From Candidatus Wolfebacteria bacterium RIFOXYB1_FULL_54_12 (GTDB lineage Bacteria > Patescibacteriota > Minisyncoccia > UBA6257 > UBA9933), in NCBI GenBank assembly GCA_001793895.1, contig MGIT01000003.1:88707-132528 (forward strand): DNA of 43,822 bases. The letters are read 5' to 3'. A program made the translations under genes and the position numbers. This document shows, one piece after another, positions 23,963-32,696 of the stretch. Within the stretch, counting starts at the first letter, position 1, and each line of letters starts with the position of its first letter. The notes beneath the pieces are model-generated. The model was not told the DNA's origin and searched no databases. It saw nothing but the letters and a program-made list of their open reading frames with translations.

Positions 23963-24862
23963 TTACTGCGGAAGAAAGCCGGACGCCGACCCACAGCCGC
24001 CGTAGGCGCTGCCGCAACCATCCGTGTAGAACCCGAGCCCGTCGTCGTCGAAGTACAAGAACGGAGCCCCGTCGAACCGGCCACCGCCGCCAGGAGAAAA
24101 CTCATCTCCGGGAAGATCCATGTCAAGCTCTTCGAATTGCACGAAGCGCTCGGGATGGGTCAGGGCGATGGAGCAACCCATCAGGGAGCCAAGGCCGTAC
24201 TCATTGGCCACAAAAACCTCACGGGCCCTGCGGGTGCTGCAACCACGATGGCGCATACCCAACTGGGCGGCGATGATCAGGATGTCGCCTTTCTGCTGCT
24301 CCTGAATGATTGCCAAGGCATGAGCGGTGCGGGCATGCATCCGCAAATACTGCTTGTCGATCTGCCCTTCGCGGTAGTTTTGGAACATTCGCGCTTTGCC
24401 GAGCTTCTCGTGTATAAGCATGACGGCGCGGCAGTACTTTTCAGCAGGATCGGTGACTTCCGGGAAAAACCGGGCGGCCAGGGCATCAACCGAAGGAATA
24501 GCGAACCATCCCTCGGCACCTTCGGGAAGTGTGAGTGTGGGAAGCACCTTCTCGACGAACTCGCTCGTATAGCCGAGCGAGCGGCCGAAGATCTTCGCCA
24601 ACATGCCGATCTGTTTCGAGATTGGCATGGGCCCTTTATACTCGCTCGGGTAGGTGTAGTTGGACTTCGTTTCTTCGCTGGCGTACTGGTTGGACATCGT
24701 CAGCTCGTTGATGAGCTTGATGATGCCGGCATGGAGCTCGCCACCTTTCTCGTTGAGCAGCTGCGCTCTTAAGCCGTCGAGCTTTGCCTTGTTGTAGGCG
24801 GCTTCGAACAGACTCGTTGCCTGCTGGCCTTTGGGATCCCTTGATGTGATCAATGCATTCAT
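23963..24862 (-). CDS. DGR target (variable) protein
   Basis: 299 aa from the ATG at 24862, chosen because AAGGAG lies 9 nt upstream; two earlier in-frame ATGs abut the Shine-Dalgarno. There is no signal peptide or membrane segment, so it is probably cytoplasmic. Residues about 1-240 are a helical domain I do not recognise, with stretches such as AIPSVDALAARFFPEVTDPAEKYCRA and REGQIDKQYLRMHARTAHALAIIQ. A Gly-rich hinge (SPGGGGRFDGAP) leads into the C-terminal variable region, rich in Gly, Asp, Tyr and Phe and ending SASGFLPQ. That end resembles the last strands of the C-type-lectin fold used by DGR proteins, but a full lectin domain is not obvious. What it binds is unknown. Confidence 0.92.
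   Translation of the reverse strand: MNALITSRDPKGQQATSLFEAAYNKAKLDGLRAQLLNEKGGELHAGIIKLINELTMSNQYASEETKSNYTYPSEYKGPMPISKQIGMLAKIFGRSLGYTSEFVEKVLPTLTLPEGAEGWFAIPSVDALAARFFPEVTDPAEKYCRAVMLIHEKLGKARMFQNYREGQIDKQYLRMHARTAHALAIIQEQQKGDILIIAAQLGMRHRGCSTRRAREVFVANEYGLGSLMGCSIALTHPERFVQFEELDMDLPGDEFSPGGGGRFDGAPFLYFDDDGLGFYTDGCGSAYGGCGSASGFLPQ
23969..24098 (-). repeat. DGR variable repeat (VR) at the 3' end of the target gene
   Basis: Codes for the last 43 or so residues of the target protein. Relative to the TR, asparagine codons have become Tyr, Asp, Gly, Ser, Ala or Cys codons. The substitutions are spread over the whole repeat except its adenine-free 3' end. Confidence 0.97.
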
Positions 24863-24896
24863 CGTCATCATCTCCTTTTCGGAAGAATTGATTTTG

Positions 24897-24973
24897 CCTG
24901 CCTAAGCAGGACCCGGCTCTCATGAGGCGAGTAGTCAAAAGGCTTTCTTGAGCCTCCTGACTACTCGCCTCAT
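24897..24973 (-). promoter_or_regulatory. Two hairpins in the leader of the DGR target gene
   Basis: A perfect 16-bp inverted repeat, ATGAGGCGAGTAGTCA (24922-24937) and its complement (24958-24973), encloses a smaller AGGCT/AGCCT stem. A second short hairpin CCTGC/GCAGG lies at 24897-24910, close to the ribosome site. On the plus strand the large hairpin is followed by CTTTTTA, so it may also block incoming antisense transcription. Confidence 0.65.
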
Positions 24974-25013
24974 CTTTTTATACAAGGTTTTAAATGTTCA
25001 ATATAACGCTATA

Positions 25014-25042
25014 TTTGTATCAAATTGTCAAATAAAAGTCAA
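25014..25042 (-). promoter_or_regulatory. Candidate promoter of the DGR target gene
   Basis: TTGACT (25042-25037), 17 bp, TACAAA (25019-25014). An overlapping consensus TTGACA (25031-25026) is present, but the box downstream at the right spacing is weaker. Either gives a leader of about 140 nt with the two hairpins. Confidence 0.45.
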
Positions 25043-25091
25043 GTCCGCATGACACCCTCTGCTACCGCATACCTATACCCCCTGTTCGCCA

Positions 25092-26501
25092 TCATAGCCG
25101 TACAACATGGTCGCAGTTATTAATCAGCTCTTCCCTGTTTTCCGCTATCAGCACCGTATTGTTCTTGTCGATGATCTTTTGCAACACCTTCGTCAATGTC
25201 GGCAGGTCGCTCAGATGCAAACCGCGCGACGGCACATCCAAAATATAAATGCATCGGTCGCCCAGTTTTTTTGACAGTATCTTTGCCAAGCGCACCCGCT
25301 GTGCCTCTCCTCCGCTGAGCGTATTCGATCGCTGACCCAGCTCCAAATATCCCAAACCGACTTCCTGCAAAAACCCAAGCTTCCGGACCACCAGCGGAAT
25401 GTCGGCAAATAATCCCGCGGCTTCATCGATGGTCATGTTCAGCACATCAAAAATGGACTTGCCCTTATAGAACGCGCGGCCTACCCTTTGTTCCGTTTCT
25501 TTGTTTATTTTTGCATTAAAACTGAAGTGCGTTTTATGCAATTTCATTTTTTTGCTCTCCGGAAGCTTTGCATATACATCCCGAATGCTGTCCCATATGC
25601 CCACATAGGTTGCCGGCGTGCTTGTGGCTATTTGGCTCAATAATGATTGGTCGACAAAATAGGAGCGCCTGACGTTCGTTTTGCCCTCTATCGACCTGAA
25701 ACCTTGTCGCATCTTCCATGCATTCTTTCCTTTAAACAAGGCGCCGTAGACAACGGAAAGCAATGTCGGCTTACCTGTCCCCATGCGCCCGGAAACGCAC
25801 ACCAAGCTGCCCAACGGAAAACTAATTCCGCCGTTCTTTATCGCATGCTTATCGATGCCCGTGATCGTCAGCCATTTCTTTTGCATGGCCTTTGCCCTAT
25901 CGCTCGGCTTTCTTTCATAATCAACGCTCCCCGCCTTATCCGAGAACGCATAGAGCGCGGTAGGCGTTTTTGCCTTTTTAAATTGCGCGATCGAACCTTG
26001 AAAGATCACCTCGCCTCCTTTTGCCCCCGAATGCGGCCCAAACTCGATGACATGATCAGCGCCGACGATCATATCCTTACTGTGCTCGACCATGATGACC
26101 GATACCCCTTTCCGCACAATGTCTTTCAGTATCTTCAAAATGGTTTCCCTGTCCTCTTTTGCCATTCCGGCGCAGGGTTCGTCGACGATCAGCAGATCGC
26201 CTTTCTTTGCCTCCGCCACCATTTCGCGCATCCGCTTGAAGTTGGTCTCTCCCAAGCTCATCTTCCCTGTCGGCTTTACCTTTTGTCCAACCGCAAATAT
26301 CTTTGGCAACGGTCCCACCTTCGCTTCCACGGAGTGCCCTTGTGATGCCCTGTACACCACATCATAAATAAGCGACGACTTGCCGCTTCCGCTTTTCCCT
26401 ACAACCGCCACCAATTTCCCCAGCGGAATGTCAATACTCACATTCTTGAGGTTATTTGCGACGGCGTTCTTTATTTTTATGGCATGAACTTTGTTCTTCA
26501 T
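25092..26501 (-). CDS. Short UvrA-like ABC ATPase with a degenerate second site
   Basis: 469 aa, about half of UvrA (about 940), lacking the UvrB-binding and zinc-finger insertions. Half 1 has a good Walker A (GKSGSGKSS, about 35-43), a signature-like MSLGETNFKRM and Walker B LLIVDEPCAG. Half 2 has Walker A GRMGTGKPT (Pro replaces Ser/Thr), an intact signature LSGGEAQRVRLAKIL, and ILDVPSRGLH where UvrA has ILDEPTTGLH, so the catalytic Glu is Val. UvrA proteins find bulky DNA damage; this shortened form may sense or be regulatory. It starts 1 nt after the EndoQ stop, so the two form an operon. Confidence 0.88.
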   Translation of the reverse strand: MKNKVHAIKIKNAVANNLKNVSIDIPLGKLVAVVGKSGSGKSSLIYDVVYRASQGHSVEAKVGPLPKIFAVGQKVKPTGKMSLGETNFKRMREMVAEAKKGDLLIVDEPCAGMAKEDRETILKILKDIVRKGVSVIMVEHSKDMIVGADHVIEFGPHSGAKGGEVIFQGSIAQFKKAKTPTALYAFSDKAGSVDYERKPSDRAKAMQKKWLTITGIDKHAIKNGGISFPLGSLVCVSGRMGTGKPTLLSVVYGALFKGKNAWKMRQGFRSIEGKTNVRRSYFVDQSLLSQIATSTPATYVGIWDSIRDVYAKLPESKKMKLHKTHFSFNAKINKETEQRVGRAFYKGKSIFDVLNMTIDEAAGLFADIPLVVRKLGFLQEVGLGYLELGQRSNTLSGGEAQRVRLAKILSKKLGDRCIYILDVPSRGLHLSDLPTLTKVLQKIIDKNNTVLIAENREELINNCDHVVRL

Positions 26502-26502
26502 A

Positions 26503-27822
26503 CTAATCAGTTACTTTTATCTTACCATATTCCCCGTCATAGCCGGGAACGATTGCTACTTTTCCTGCGCGCATGTTCATGATGCCATGCGCAATGCGTT
26601 CGTCCGCATGCGCAAGCAGTTCGTGCTCCGGCTTATTCATTAGTATATCGAGCTCGGTCCCGCACCCTTTGAGTAATTGTTCGTATGCCGTTTGAACCTT
26701 TTTTGTTTTTACTCCCACGTGCAATACTGCGGCAATAAGCTCGTCCAGCTGAATAACACTATAAAATGGAACCCTATCCTTTTGCGTATGCAGATTTCCT
26801 TTTTTTGTCGTGCCTCCTTTTTTATCCGCAAGCGCATCTACGCGATTTAGAACGCCAACCGTGACCGGCTTGCCACATACCGGGCACATGCCTTTGTTCT
26901 TTTTCGTTTCCTTTGGTGTCATCGACATACCGCAGGAACGATGGCCGTCGTGAAAATATTTGCCTTCTTCGGGGAAAAACTCGAGGGTTGCGGTGATGCG
27001 GTTAGTAGTGGATCCCCGTCCCCGATCGAGTCGAGGACAGGCCCTCACCCGCGGGGATGACAATGCAACGGGACTGCTATTTTTGATCGCTTCGCGGATT
27101 CCGTTGTACGACAATTCCGCATCGAACATGGTCGCTTCGCGGCCTATCTTTTGCGGGCTGTGCGAATCCGAATTAGAGATCATTGCGACACTGTCAAGAT
27201 TGGATAATCGCCAGTTCATTGCCGGATCGCTCGACAGGCCCGTTTCTACTGCAATGATACGATCTGCATATGCACCGTAACATTCCTCGAGTGAATCAAA
27301 CCCCGATGCCGATCCGAGCACGCCAAACCACGGCGTCCACAAATGTGCCGGTATGATCATCGCGGTCGGTTCGATGTCGAATATGATCTTGGCCAATTCT
27401 TCCGAATCAATACCCAGTATCGGTCGCCCGTCGGACACGATATTGCCCCGCTTACCCAGTACAACATTCAACCGCTTCGCACTTTCGAGCGATGGCAACA
27501 AAATGATGTTATGTACGCGACGCACTTTTCCTCCCCGCGAATAAATGCTCGATATTTCGCCGGAAATAATAAATCGTGTATCGGCGGGTGTGCCCCACAG
27601 TGTTGCGCGCTTGTATTTCTTTTTCAGCCGAAACAGACCCGACTCGGCCTGCTCCAGCTTCTCTGATAGTTCTTTGAACCATTTGGGGTGCGTGCAATCG
27701 CCCGTGCCAATAACGCTGATCCCCTTTTCGCCCGCCACCCGGTCAATTTCTTCCAGCACCATATTTTTACTGGTAGCCCGGCTGTATTTGGAATGCATGT
27801 GCAGATCGGCAATGAACTTCAT
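26503..27822 (-). CDS. Endonuclease Q-like PHP-domain DNA repair nuclease
   Basis: 439 aa from ATG 27822 (MKFIADLHMHSKYS). The PHP metal site is seen in FIADLHMHSKYS, GTGDCTHP, IISGEIS, HNIILLP, PAHLWTPWFG and NSDSHSPQKIG. A Cys pair (GMCPVCGKP) and a C-terminal helical part follow, the layout of EndoQ, which nicks DNA 5' to deaminated bases. Function is assigned by family resemblance. It is the first gene of an operon with the UvrA-like ATPase, suggesting a repair unit. Residues about 254-271 (SPRVRACPRLDRGRG) are encoded by a family A dispersed repeat inserted in frame. Confidence 0.9.
   Translation of the reverse strand: MKFIADLHMHSKYSRATSKNMVLEEIDRVAGEKGISVIGTGDCTHPKWFKELSEKLEQAESGLFRLKKKYKRATLWGTPADTRFIISGEISSIYSRGGKVRRVHNIILLPSLESAKRLNVVLGKRGNIVSDGRPILGIDSEELAKIIFDIEPTAMIIPAHLWTPWFGVLGSASGFDSLEECYGAYADRIIAVETGLSSDPAMNWRLSNLDSVAMISNSDSHSPQKIGREATMFDAELSYNGIREAIKNSSPVALSSPRVRACPRLDRGRGSTTNRITATLEFFPEEGKYFHDGHRSCGMSMTPKETKKNKGMCPVCGKPVTVGVLNRVDALADKKGGTTKKGNLHTQKDRVPFYSVIQLDELIAAVLHVGVKTKKVQTAYEQLLKGCGTELDILMNKPEHELLAHADERIAHGIMNMRAGKVAIVPGYDGEYGKIKVTD
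27011..27062. repeat. Dispersed palindromic repeat, family A, copy 2 (in frame in the EndoQ gene)
   Basis: Nearly identical to 226-277 and 32518-32569. It inserts about 17 codons without a stop, between the catalytic PHP domain and the Cys-pair region. Confidence 0.9.
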
Positions 27823-27828
27823 AGTGCA

Positions 27829-27857
27829 ATGATACCGCGAACGGCGATTTACGACAA
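27829..27857 (-). promoter_or_regulatory. Leaderless-type promoter of the EndoQ operon
   Basis: TTGTCG (27857-27852), 17 bp, TATCAT (27834-27829), then 6 nt to the ATG at 27822. Confidence 0.6.
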
Positions 27858-27897
27858 TAAAAGCTTGCATTCAATCTTGAGTTGTACCGCCCCCCAC

Positions 27898-27941
27898 CAT
27901 TTGCTGTCCAAATGTACGGTCGTACATTTGGACAGCAAATG
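27898..27941. repeat. 44-bp perfect palindrome
   Basis: Two 21-bp arms (CATTTGCTGTCCAAATGTACG and its exact complement) around GT. There is no T-run on either side, so it is not a typical terminator. A second imperfect hairpin (CCACGT...ACGTGG) follows at about 27972-28005. No gene is seen in this 27.82-28.37 kb gap. Confidence 0.9.
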
Positions 27942-28050
27942 TGCGCGCTTTGGTAGAACTGGGTACCAGCCCACGTAAAGAAAGTTGCTACTTTCCACGT
28001 GGCATGCTGCGCGGGGATGACAATACGAGAAAAATGGCAATGAGAGAAGG

Positions 28051-28348
28051 TTGTCATCCCGAGCGCAACGCAGCGAAGCGAAGTGAAACCGAGGGATCTG
28101 TTTTACTACAGATTCCTCGTCCGCCAGCTGGCGGATCGGAATGACAACGCAAAAATGCTGGATTCCCGCCGGATCCGTTGCCTGACTGAGGTGGAGCAGG
28201 AATCTGCAGATTCCTCGATTTCGCGTCCGCCAGCTGGCGGACGCTTCACTCGGAATGACAAGGCATAAAAATATCCGCCGGATGGCGGATGTTTTAAGGC
28301 TTATTCATTTGCCTTCCCACGAGATCCCGTGTCGAAGCACGGGATGAC
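28051..28348. repeat. Mosaic repeat cluster downstream of recA
   Basis: Several head-to-tail elements: GTCATCCCGAG...CGAGGGATCT, GATTCCTCG...CGGAATGACA (twice, each with an inner CCGCCAGCTGGCGG palindrome), GATTCCCGCCGGATCCG, and GATCCCGTG...CACGGGATGACA. These are the same modules as elsewhere, joined in different orders. Confidence 0.7.
28266..28292 (-). terminator. Probable terminator of the recA transcript
   Basis: ATCCGCC and GGCGGAT pair over a 4-nt loop; on the minus strand they are followed by ATTTTTAT. It lies about 85 bp after the recA stop. Confidence 0.6.
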
Positions 28349-28374
28349 AATGCAGGGATTTACAAACCGACAAA

Positions 28375-29424
28375 TCAGGATTTAGCTTCGTTTGATTCCC
28401 TGTCCTTTTCCTTCATTGCCTGGGCGATGGCGGCGTTGGTCGCTTTGCGGATCGCTTCGGTCATTTTCTTGTTTGCCTTCAGCGCTTCGCGGGCGGCTTC
28501 CACGCCTACGCCAAGCTTTTCACCCTCGAAGCTGTAGGTGTTACCGTTCTTCCCTATGGTGCCGAGTTTCAACCCCATGGTCAAAATGTCTCCTTCGTAC
28601 GAAATGCCTTCGCCGTACATGATGTCGAACTCGGTCGCCTTAAACGGAGGGGCAACCTTGTTCTTTACCACCTTTACCGTAACGCGGTTTCCTATTACAT
28701 CCTCGCCTTTCTTGATCTGCGCGTTGCGGCGAATATCAAGCCGGACCGACGAATAAAACTTCAATGCACGGCCACCCGGCGTGGTTTCCGGACTGCCAAA
28801 CATTACGCCGATCTTTTCGCGTATCTGGTTGATGAAAATGATAAGCACTTTTTTGCGGTCGGCCAATGCGACCAACTTGCGCAACGCCTGCCCCATCAGG
28901 CGGGCCTGCAGGCCCATGAACTGCGCGCCCATTTCGCCTTCTATTTCGGCGCGTGGCGTGAGCGCTGCAACGGAGTCAACCACAATAATGTCGAGGATGC
29001 CCGAGCTTACCAAACTTTCCAAAATGTTCAGCGCTTCTTCGCCGCTGTCCGGCTGGGATATCAGCAGGTCATTTACCTTTACGCCCAACTTCCCTGCGTA
29101 ATCCGGGTCAAGCGCGTGCTCGGCATCGATGAATGCGGCCCTGCCACCCTTTTTCTGCGCCTCGGCTATCGCGTGCAATGCCAAGGTCGTTTTTCCCGAG
29201 CTTTCCGGGCCATAGATCTCTACAATGCGTCCTTTCGGATACCCGCCTACTCCCAATGCGATGTCCAACGAAAACGAACCCGATGGGACCACATCAACAT
29301 GTACGCGCTTAATATCGTTCAGCTTCATAATGGCGCCATCGCCAAACTTGCTCTGCATTGATTCAAGCAACTGATCCATGTCCTTTACTTCGCCTTCAGG
29401 TTGTTTTGCTTTTTTTGTTGCCAT
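28375..29424 (-). CDS. recA: Recombinase RecA
   Basis: 349 aa from ATG 29424 (MATKKAKQ), the usual RecA length; the longer frame to 29487 adds an atypical start. Walker [10 protein letters not shown] lies at about 70-78, with VDSVAAL (Walker B), [20 protein letters not shown] (loop L1/L2 region) and [11 protein letters not shown]. The C-terminal end is charged. It carries out strand exchange and coprotease functions. No LexA gene is visible. It follows the RodZ-like gene by about 80 bp of short ATCTCATATCTC-type repeats. Confidence 0.98.
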   Translation of the reverse strand: MATKKAKQPEGEVKDMDQLLESMQSKFGDGAIMKLNDIKRVHVDVVPSGSFSLDIALGVGGYPKGRIVEIYGPESSGKTTLALHAIAEAQKKGGRAAFIDAEHALDPDYAGKLGVKVNDLLISQPDSGEEALNILESLVSSGILDIIVVDSVAALTPRAEIEGEMGAQFMGLQARLMGQALRKLVALADRKKVLIIFINQIREKIGVMFGSPETTPGGRALKFYSSVRLDIRRNAQIKKGEDVIGNRVTVKVVKNKVAPPFKATEFDIMYGEGISYEGDILTMGLKLGTIGKNGNTYSFEGEKLGVGVEAAREALKANKKMTEAIRKATNAAIAQAMKEKDRESNEAKS

Positions 29425-29504
29425 ATGTCGTGAGACAAGAGATGCGAGATGAGAGATGAGGTTACTCCCCCCTATCTCATATCTCAAACCTCGTATCTCT
29501 ATTA

Positions 29505-30140
29505 TTATTGTTGTTGATATATTATTTGTCTGACAACTGCCTCCTCCTTCCCGAGCAAACGCTTTACTTTGAACTCCACGGTATTGATTCCCGGCTCAAG
29601 CGAGAAGTTCTTTTCAAAATAACCGTTTCGATCTATTGCGATATCTTCGTTGTTTATCGTAAGCCGCTCTCCCGGGTTTACCTTTCCCCGCAGGTCGATG
29701 GCCGGATCATACACCACCACGCTATCTTCCACCGGATTTTTGACATCGATCCCCTCCCTGCCCGCGATCGTCTTTATCCAAAATCCCGCCACCAGTACGA
29801 CCGCTATCGCCAGCACCACCAAGCCGATACCTTTTTTATTCATGCGCTTGAATGCAAAGCGGTTTACGGGAAGCGTATCGCTTTCTCCCGATGTTTTCGG
29901 TTCCTGCTGTTTCATATACACCCGCCAGATCTGTTGCCCATCAAGTCCGAGCGCCGTTGCCATGCGGATCAAATAGCCGCGCACATACGGAGCAGGGGGA
30001 AGTCCCTGCTGGCCTCCTTCCACCAAAAGCGTCACATACCGCTCGGGGATATCCGTCTGCTCCGCCAAGCGCGCGATGGACATTTTTTTCTCGCGCATTG
30101 CCTCCTCCAATATTTCATTTATCGTTGTTCGTTCTTCCAT
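29505..30140 (-). CDS. RodZ-like helix-turn-helix membrane protein
   Basis: 211 aa from ATG 30140, with AAGGAGA 7 nt upstream; the ATG at 30146 overlaps the ftsK stop and is too close to the Shine-Dalgarno. Residues about 5-75 form an HTH of the RodZ type ([18 protein letters not shown], then [15 protein letters not shown]). A basic stretch and one transmembrane helix (about 104-122) are followed by an extracellular beta domain ([27 protein letters not shown]). RodZ links MreB to the envelope; no MreB is seen here. It overlaps or abuts ftsK and is probably cotranscribed. Confidence 0.88.
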   Translation of the reverse strand: MEERTTINEILEEAMREKKMSIARLAEQTDIPERYVTLLVEGGQQGLPPAPYVRGYLIRMATALGLDGQQIWRVYMKQQEPKTSGESDTLPVNRFAFKRMNKKGIGLVVLAIAVVLVAGFWIKTIAGREGIDVKNPVEDSVVVYDPAIDLRGKVNPGERLTINNEDIAIDRNGYFEKNFSLEPGINTVEFKVKRLLGKEEAVVRQIIYQQQ

Positions 30141-30142
30141 GA

Positions 30143-32314
30143 TCATTCTCCTTGTTTTACATATACTTCCCGAGGATTCGCACCCTTCGACGGACCGACG
30201 ATCCCCTTTTCTTCCATGATATCAAGTAGGCGCGCCGCACGGGCATACCCCACCTTCAATCTGCGCTGTAGCAACGATGCCGAAGCCTTTTCCGCTTGCA
30301 CGACCACTTCAATAGCCTGTTCGAGCAATTCATCTTCACTGTCATTCCCTGAAAATGCATCAAACATACCTTCTCCAGCTTGTCCATCCGCTGCCGGCTT
30401 TGCATCAAACGATATTTCTTCGCCCTCGATATCCTTGTTTTGATCGCGGATATATTGGGCCACCTTTTGAATTTCTTCTTCCGACACAAAGGCACCCTGA
30501 ATGCGCTTTGGCTTATCCCCCGCGGCTACGAGCATATCTCCACCGCCCAGCAATTTTTCCGCGCCGGACATGTCCAAAATGGTGCGCGAGTCTATTTGGC
30601 TCGCCACCTGCAACGCGATGCGTGCAGGGATGTTCGCCTTGATCAGGCCGGTAACAACTTCCACGGACGGACGTTGCGTAGACAAGATCAGATGGATTCC
30701 CGTCGCGCGTGCCATCTGCGCCAAACGCACAATGGAGCCTTCCACTTCCTTACCGTACGTACTCATAAGATCCGCAAGCTCATCCACGATGATCACGATG
30801 TACGGCAACACTTCGCCCGGGTTTTTCTTATTGTAGCTTGCGAGGTCACGCGATCCCGCTCTTTCAAATATCTCATAGCGCCGATCCATTTCGTTCAACG
30901 CCCAGCGAAACACACCCATCGATTTTTTCGACTGGGTCACCACCGGCGCGATCAAATGCGGAATGCCCGAATAGACCGAAAGCTCCACCCGTTTCGGATC
31001 GATCATGATCATGCGAAGCGTCTTGGGAGAGTTCTTATACAACAACGACAAAATGATCGAGTGAATCGTTACCGACTTTCCGGATCCGGTGCTTCCTGCC
31101 ACGAGCAAGTGCGGCATCTTTGCGATATTAGCAAACAGCGGCTCGCCCGTTACATCGCGGCCTACCGCAAAACTCAGCTGGCCACTTTCGGCAAATTCCG
31201 GATAATTAATAAGGCTACCCAAACGAACCACTGCGGCGGCTTTGTTTGGCACTTCAATGCCAACCAGCGATTTGCCCGGAATCGGCGCTTCGATGCGGAT
31301 CGGATGCGCGGCAAGCGCAAGCGCAAGATCTTGATTCAACGCGGTAATGCGCGACAGCTTGACCCCCTCGGCCGGCTTCAGCGTGAAGCGCGTTACCTTG
31401 GGGCCCACATTGATCTCCCCCATCTCCACCATAATGCCAAAACTCTCCAGCGTACGCTTGATGATATTTGCATTGGCACGCAAATCTCCTGCCTGTGGCT
31501 TTTCCACGGACGATCGCAACAGATCGATCGGCGGGAACACATAGTCCTTGTCATCCTGCGTGCTGAATGTCTCGCCTTTTTTCAACTTGCCGGTTACGGC
31601 GGCGGCTATCTTTTCCTTGATCGTCGGCTCGACCGCGACATCCTCCGCTTCTTCTTCGATTTCTTCCTCTTTCTTTCCCTCCGCCTTTTTTATGGAATCT
31701 TTCAGCGCGTCGGTCTCTTCTTCTATTCCTTCCTCTTCCTCGGCTTCTTCAAGCACCCATTCCTTGCCCTCGCGCTTGATCCGGATCGGCAGATTCAACG
31801 TGATCAAAAATGAAATTACCAGCAACAGCATGATGACCAAGATAGAAGCCGCGTACCCGAACAGCAACTCCAACGAGCCGACCATTTTGCCCACAAAGCC
31901 GCCATTGTTCGGCGACAGCACGTCGATCAATCCCAATCCCGACAATACGAACAACCCGGCGCCAAAAAATGTTATGCCATATATCTTCCTGCGCTCCGAT
32001 GTCAAAAATACGCCGCCGATCACTACGAGTACGAGTGGCAACAAATAGTAACCCCAGCCAAACAGGCTTTGGAACACGCCATAGAGCACATTGCCCGCCG
32101 GCCCTGCATTTTGAAAACTCGCCAACAACAAAATAGCCGCAACGCCAAACGAGACGATCGCCCAAATGCTCTTTTTTGTCTCCGGGTGCAATTGCAGATC
32201 GAGCAACGACCCGCCATCTTCTTCATGGGCCGAAACATCCTTCGGTTTTCTGCCCCTCCTTTTCGGTTCCCCTTTTTCTTCCACAATGCCCTTTTTCATC
32301 TTCTTTTTCACCAT
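30143..32314 (-). CDS. ftsK: DNA translocase FtsK/SpoIIIE
   Basis: 723 aa, starting at the ATG at 32314 (MVKKKMKKG) because the promoter -10 box ends 7 nt before it; ATG 32323 lies inside the -10. Four transmembrane helices (about 50-180) are followed by an acidic linker (EEAEEEEGIEEE), then the motor: Walker A LLVAGSTGSGKSVT (about 405-415), PKRVELSVYSGIPHL, and VIIVDELADLM. A C-terminal winged-helix gamma domain ends it (ASLLQRRLKVGYARAARLLDIMEEKG), which would read KOPS-like sites. It pumps chromosome ends across the septum. Confidence 0.97.
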   Translation of the reverse strand: MVKKKMKKGIVEEKGEPKRRGRKPKDVSAHEEDGGSLLDLQLHPETKKSIWAIVSFGVAAILLLASFQNAGPAGNVLYGVFQSLFGWGYYLLPLVLVVIGGVFLTSERRKIYGITFFGAGLFVLSGLGLIDVLSPNNGGFVGKMVGSLELLFGYAASILVIMLLLVISFLITLNLPIRIKREGKEWVLEEAEEEEGIEEETDALKDSIKKAEGKKEEEIEEEAEDVAVEPTIKEKIAAAVTGKLKKGETFSTQDDKDYVFPPIDLLRSSVEKPQAGDLRANANIIKRTLESFGIMVEMGEINVGPKVTRFTLKPAEGVKLSRITALNQDLALALAAHPIRIEAPIPGKSLVGIEVPNKAAAVVRLGSLINYPEFAESGQLSFAVGRDVTGEPLFANIAKMPHLLVAGSTGSGKSVTIHSIILSLLYKNSPKTLRMIMIDPKRVELSVYSGIPHLIAPVVTQSKKSMGVFRWALNEMDRRYEIFERAGSRDLASYNKKNPGEVLPYIVIIVDELADLMSTYGKEVEGSIVRLAQMARATGIHLILSTQRPSVEVVTGLIKANIPARIALQVASQIDSRTILDMSGAEKLLGGGDMLVAAGDKPKRIQGAFVSEEEIQKVAQYIRDQNKDIEGEEISFDAKPAADGQAGEGMFDAFSGNDSEDELLEQAIEVVVQAEKASASLLQRRLKVGYARAARLLDIMEEKGIVGPSKGANPREVYVKQGE

Positions 32315-32321
32315 TGGCTCC

Positions 32322-32350
32322 ATTGTAACACCAACACAGAGGGCTTTCAA
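32322..32350 (-). promoter_or_regulatory. Leaderless-type promoter of ftsK
   Basis: TTGAAA (32350-32345), 17 bp, TACAAT (32327-32322), then 7 nt to the ATG at 32314. Confidence 0.6.
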
Positions 32351-32484
32351 ATGACCTATTATTGTTCCTGACCGCCCCGTTGTCATACCGAAACTGCGGG
32401 CCCCGTGTCATGGCACGAGTCCGCCAGCCGGCGGATCCGGCCGGTATCCAGATTTTTAAGCATCGCTTGGATATTCATACTCTG

Positions 32485-32569
32485 GATTCCCGTTTTCACG
32501 GGAATGACAAAATGCTGGATTCTCGTCCCCGATCAGGTCGAGGACAGGCCCTCACCCGCGGGAATGACA
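32485..32569. repeat. Two palindromic repeats upstream of ftsK, including family A copy 3
   Basis: A short GATTCCCG/CGGGAATGACA hairpin (32485-32510) and a full family A element (32518-32569) almost identical to 226-277. A third mosaic fragment lies at about 32383-32450. Confidence 0.8.
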
Positions 32570-32696
32570 ATGCGGATGTTTATGAAATTTCTACCAAATG
32601 AAGGTGCTGGACCTCCGTACGCCATGGACGGATAAGCCAGCCCAAGGCGGGTGCATATACTTTTTTTATTTCTGTAAATTGCCTATGCTATTGGTA

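Noticed and set aside
28051-28348. Possible CRISPR array (spaced repeats)
   Set aside because: The repeats differ in length and order, the spacing is irregular and no cas genes are present; they are mosaic palindromes.
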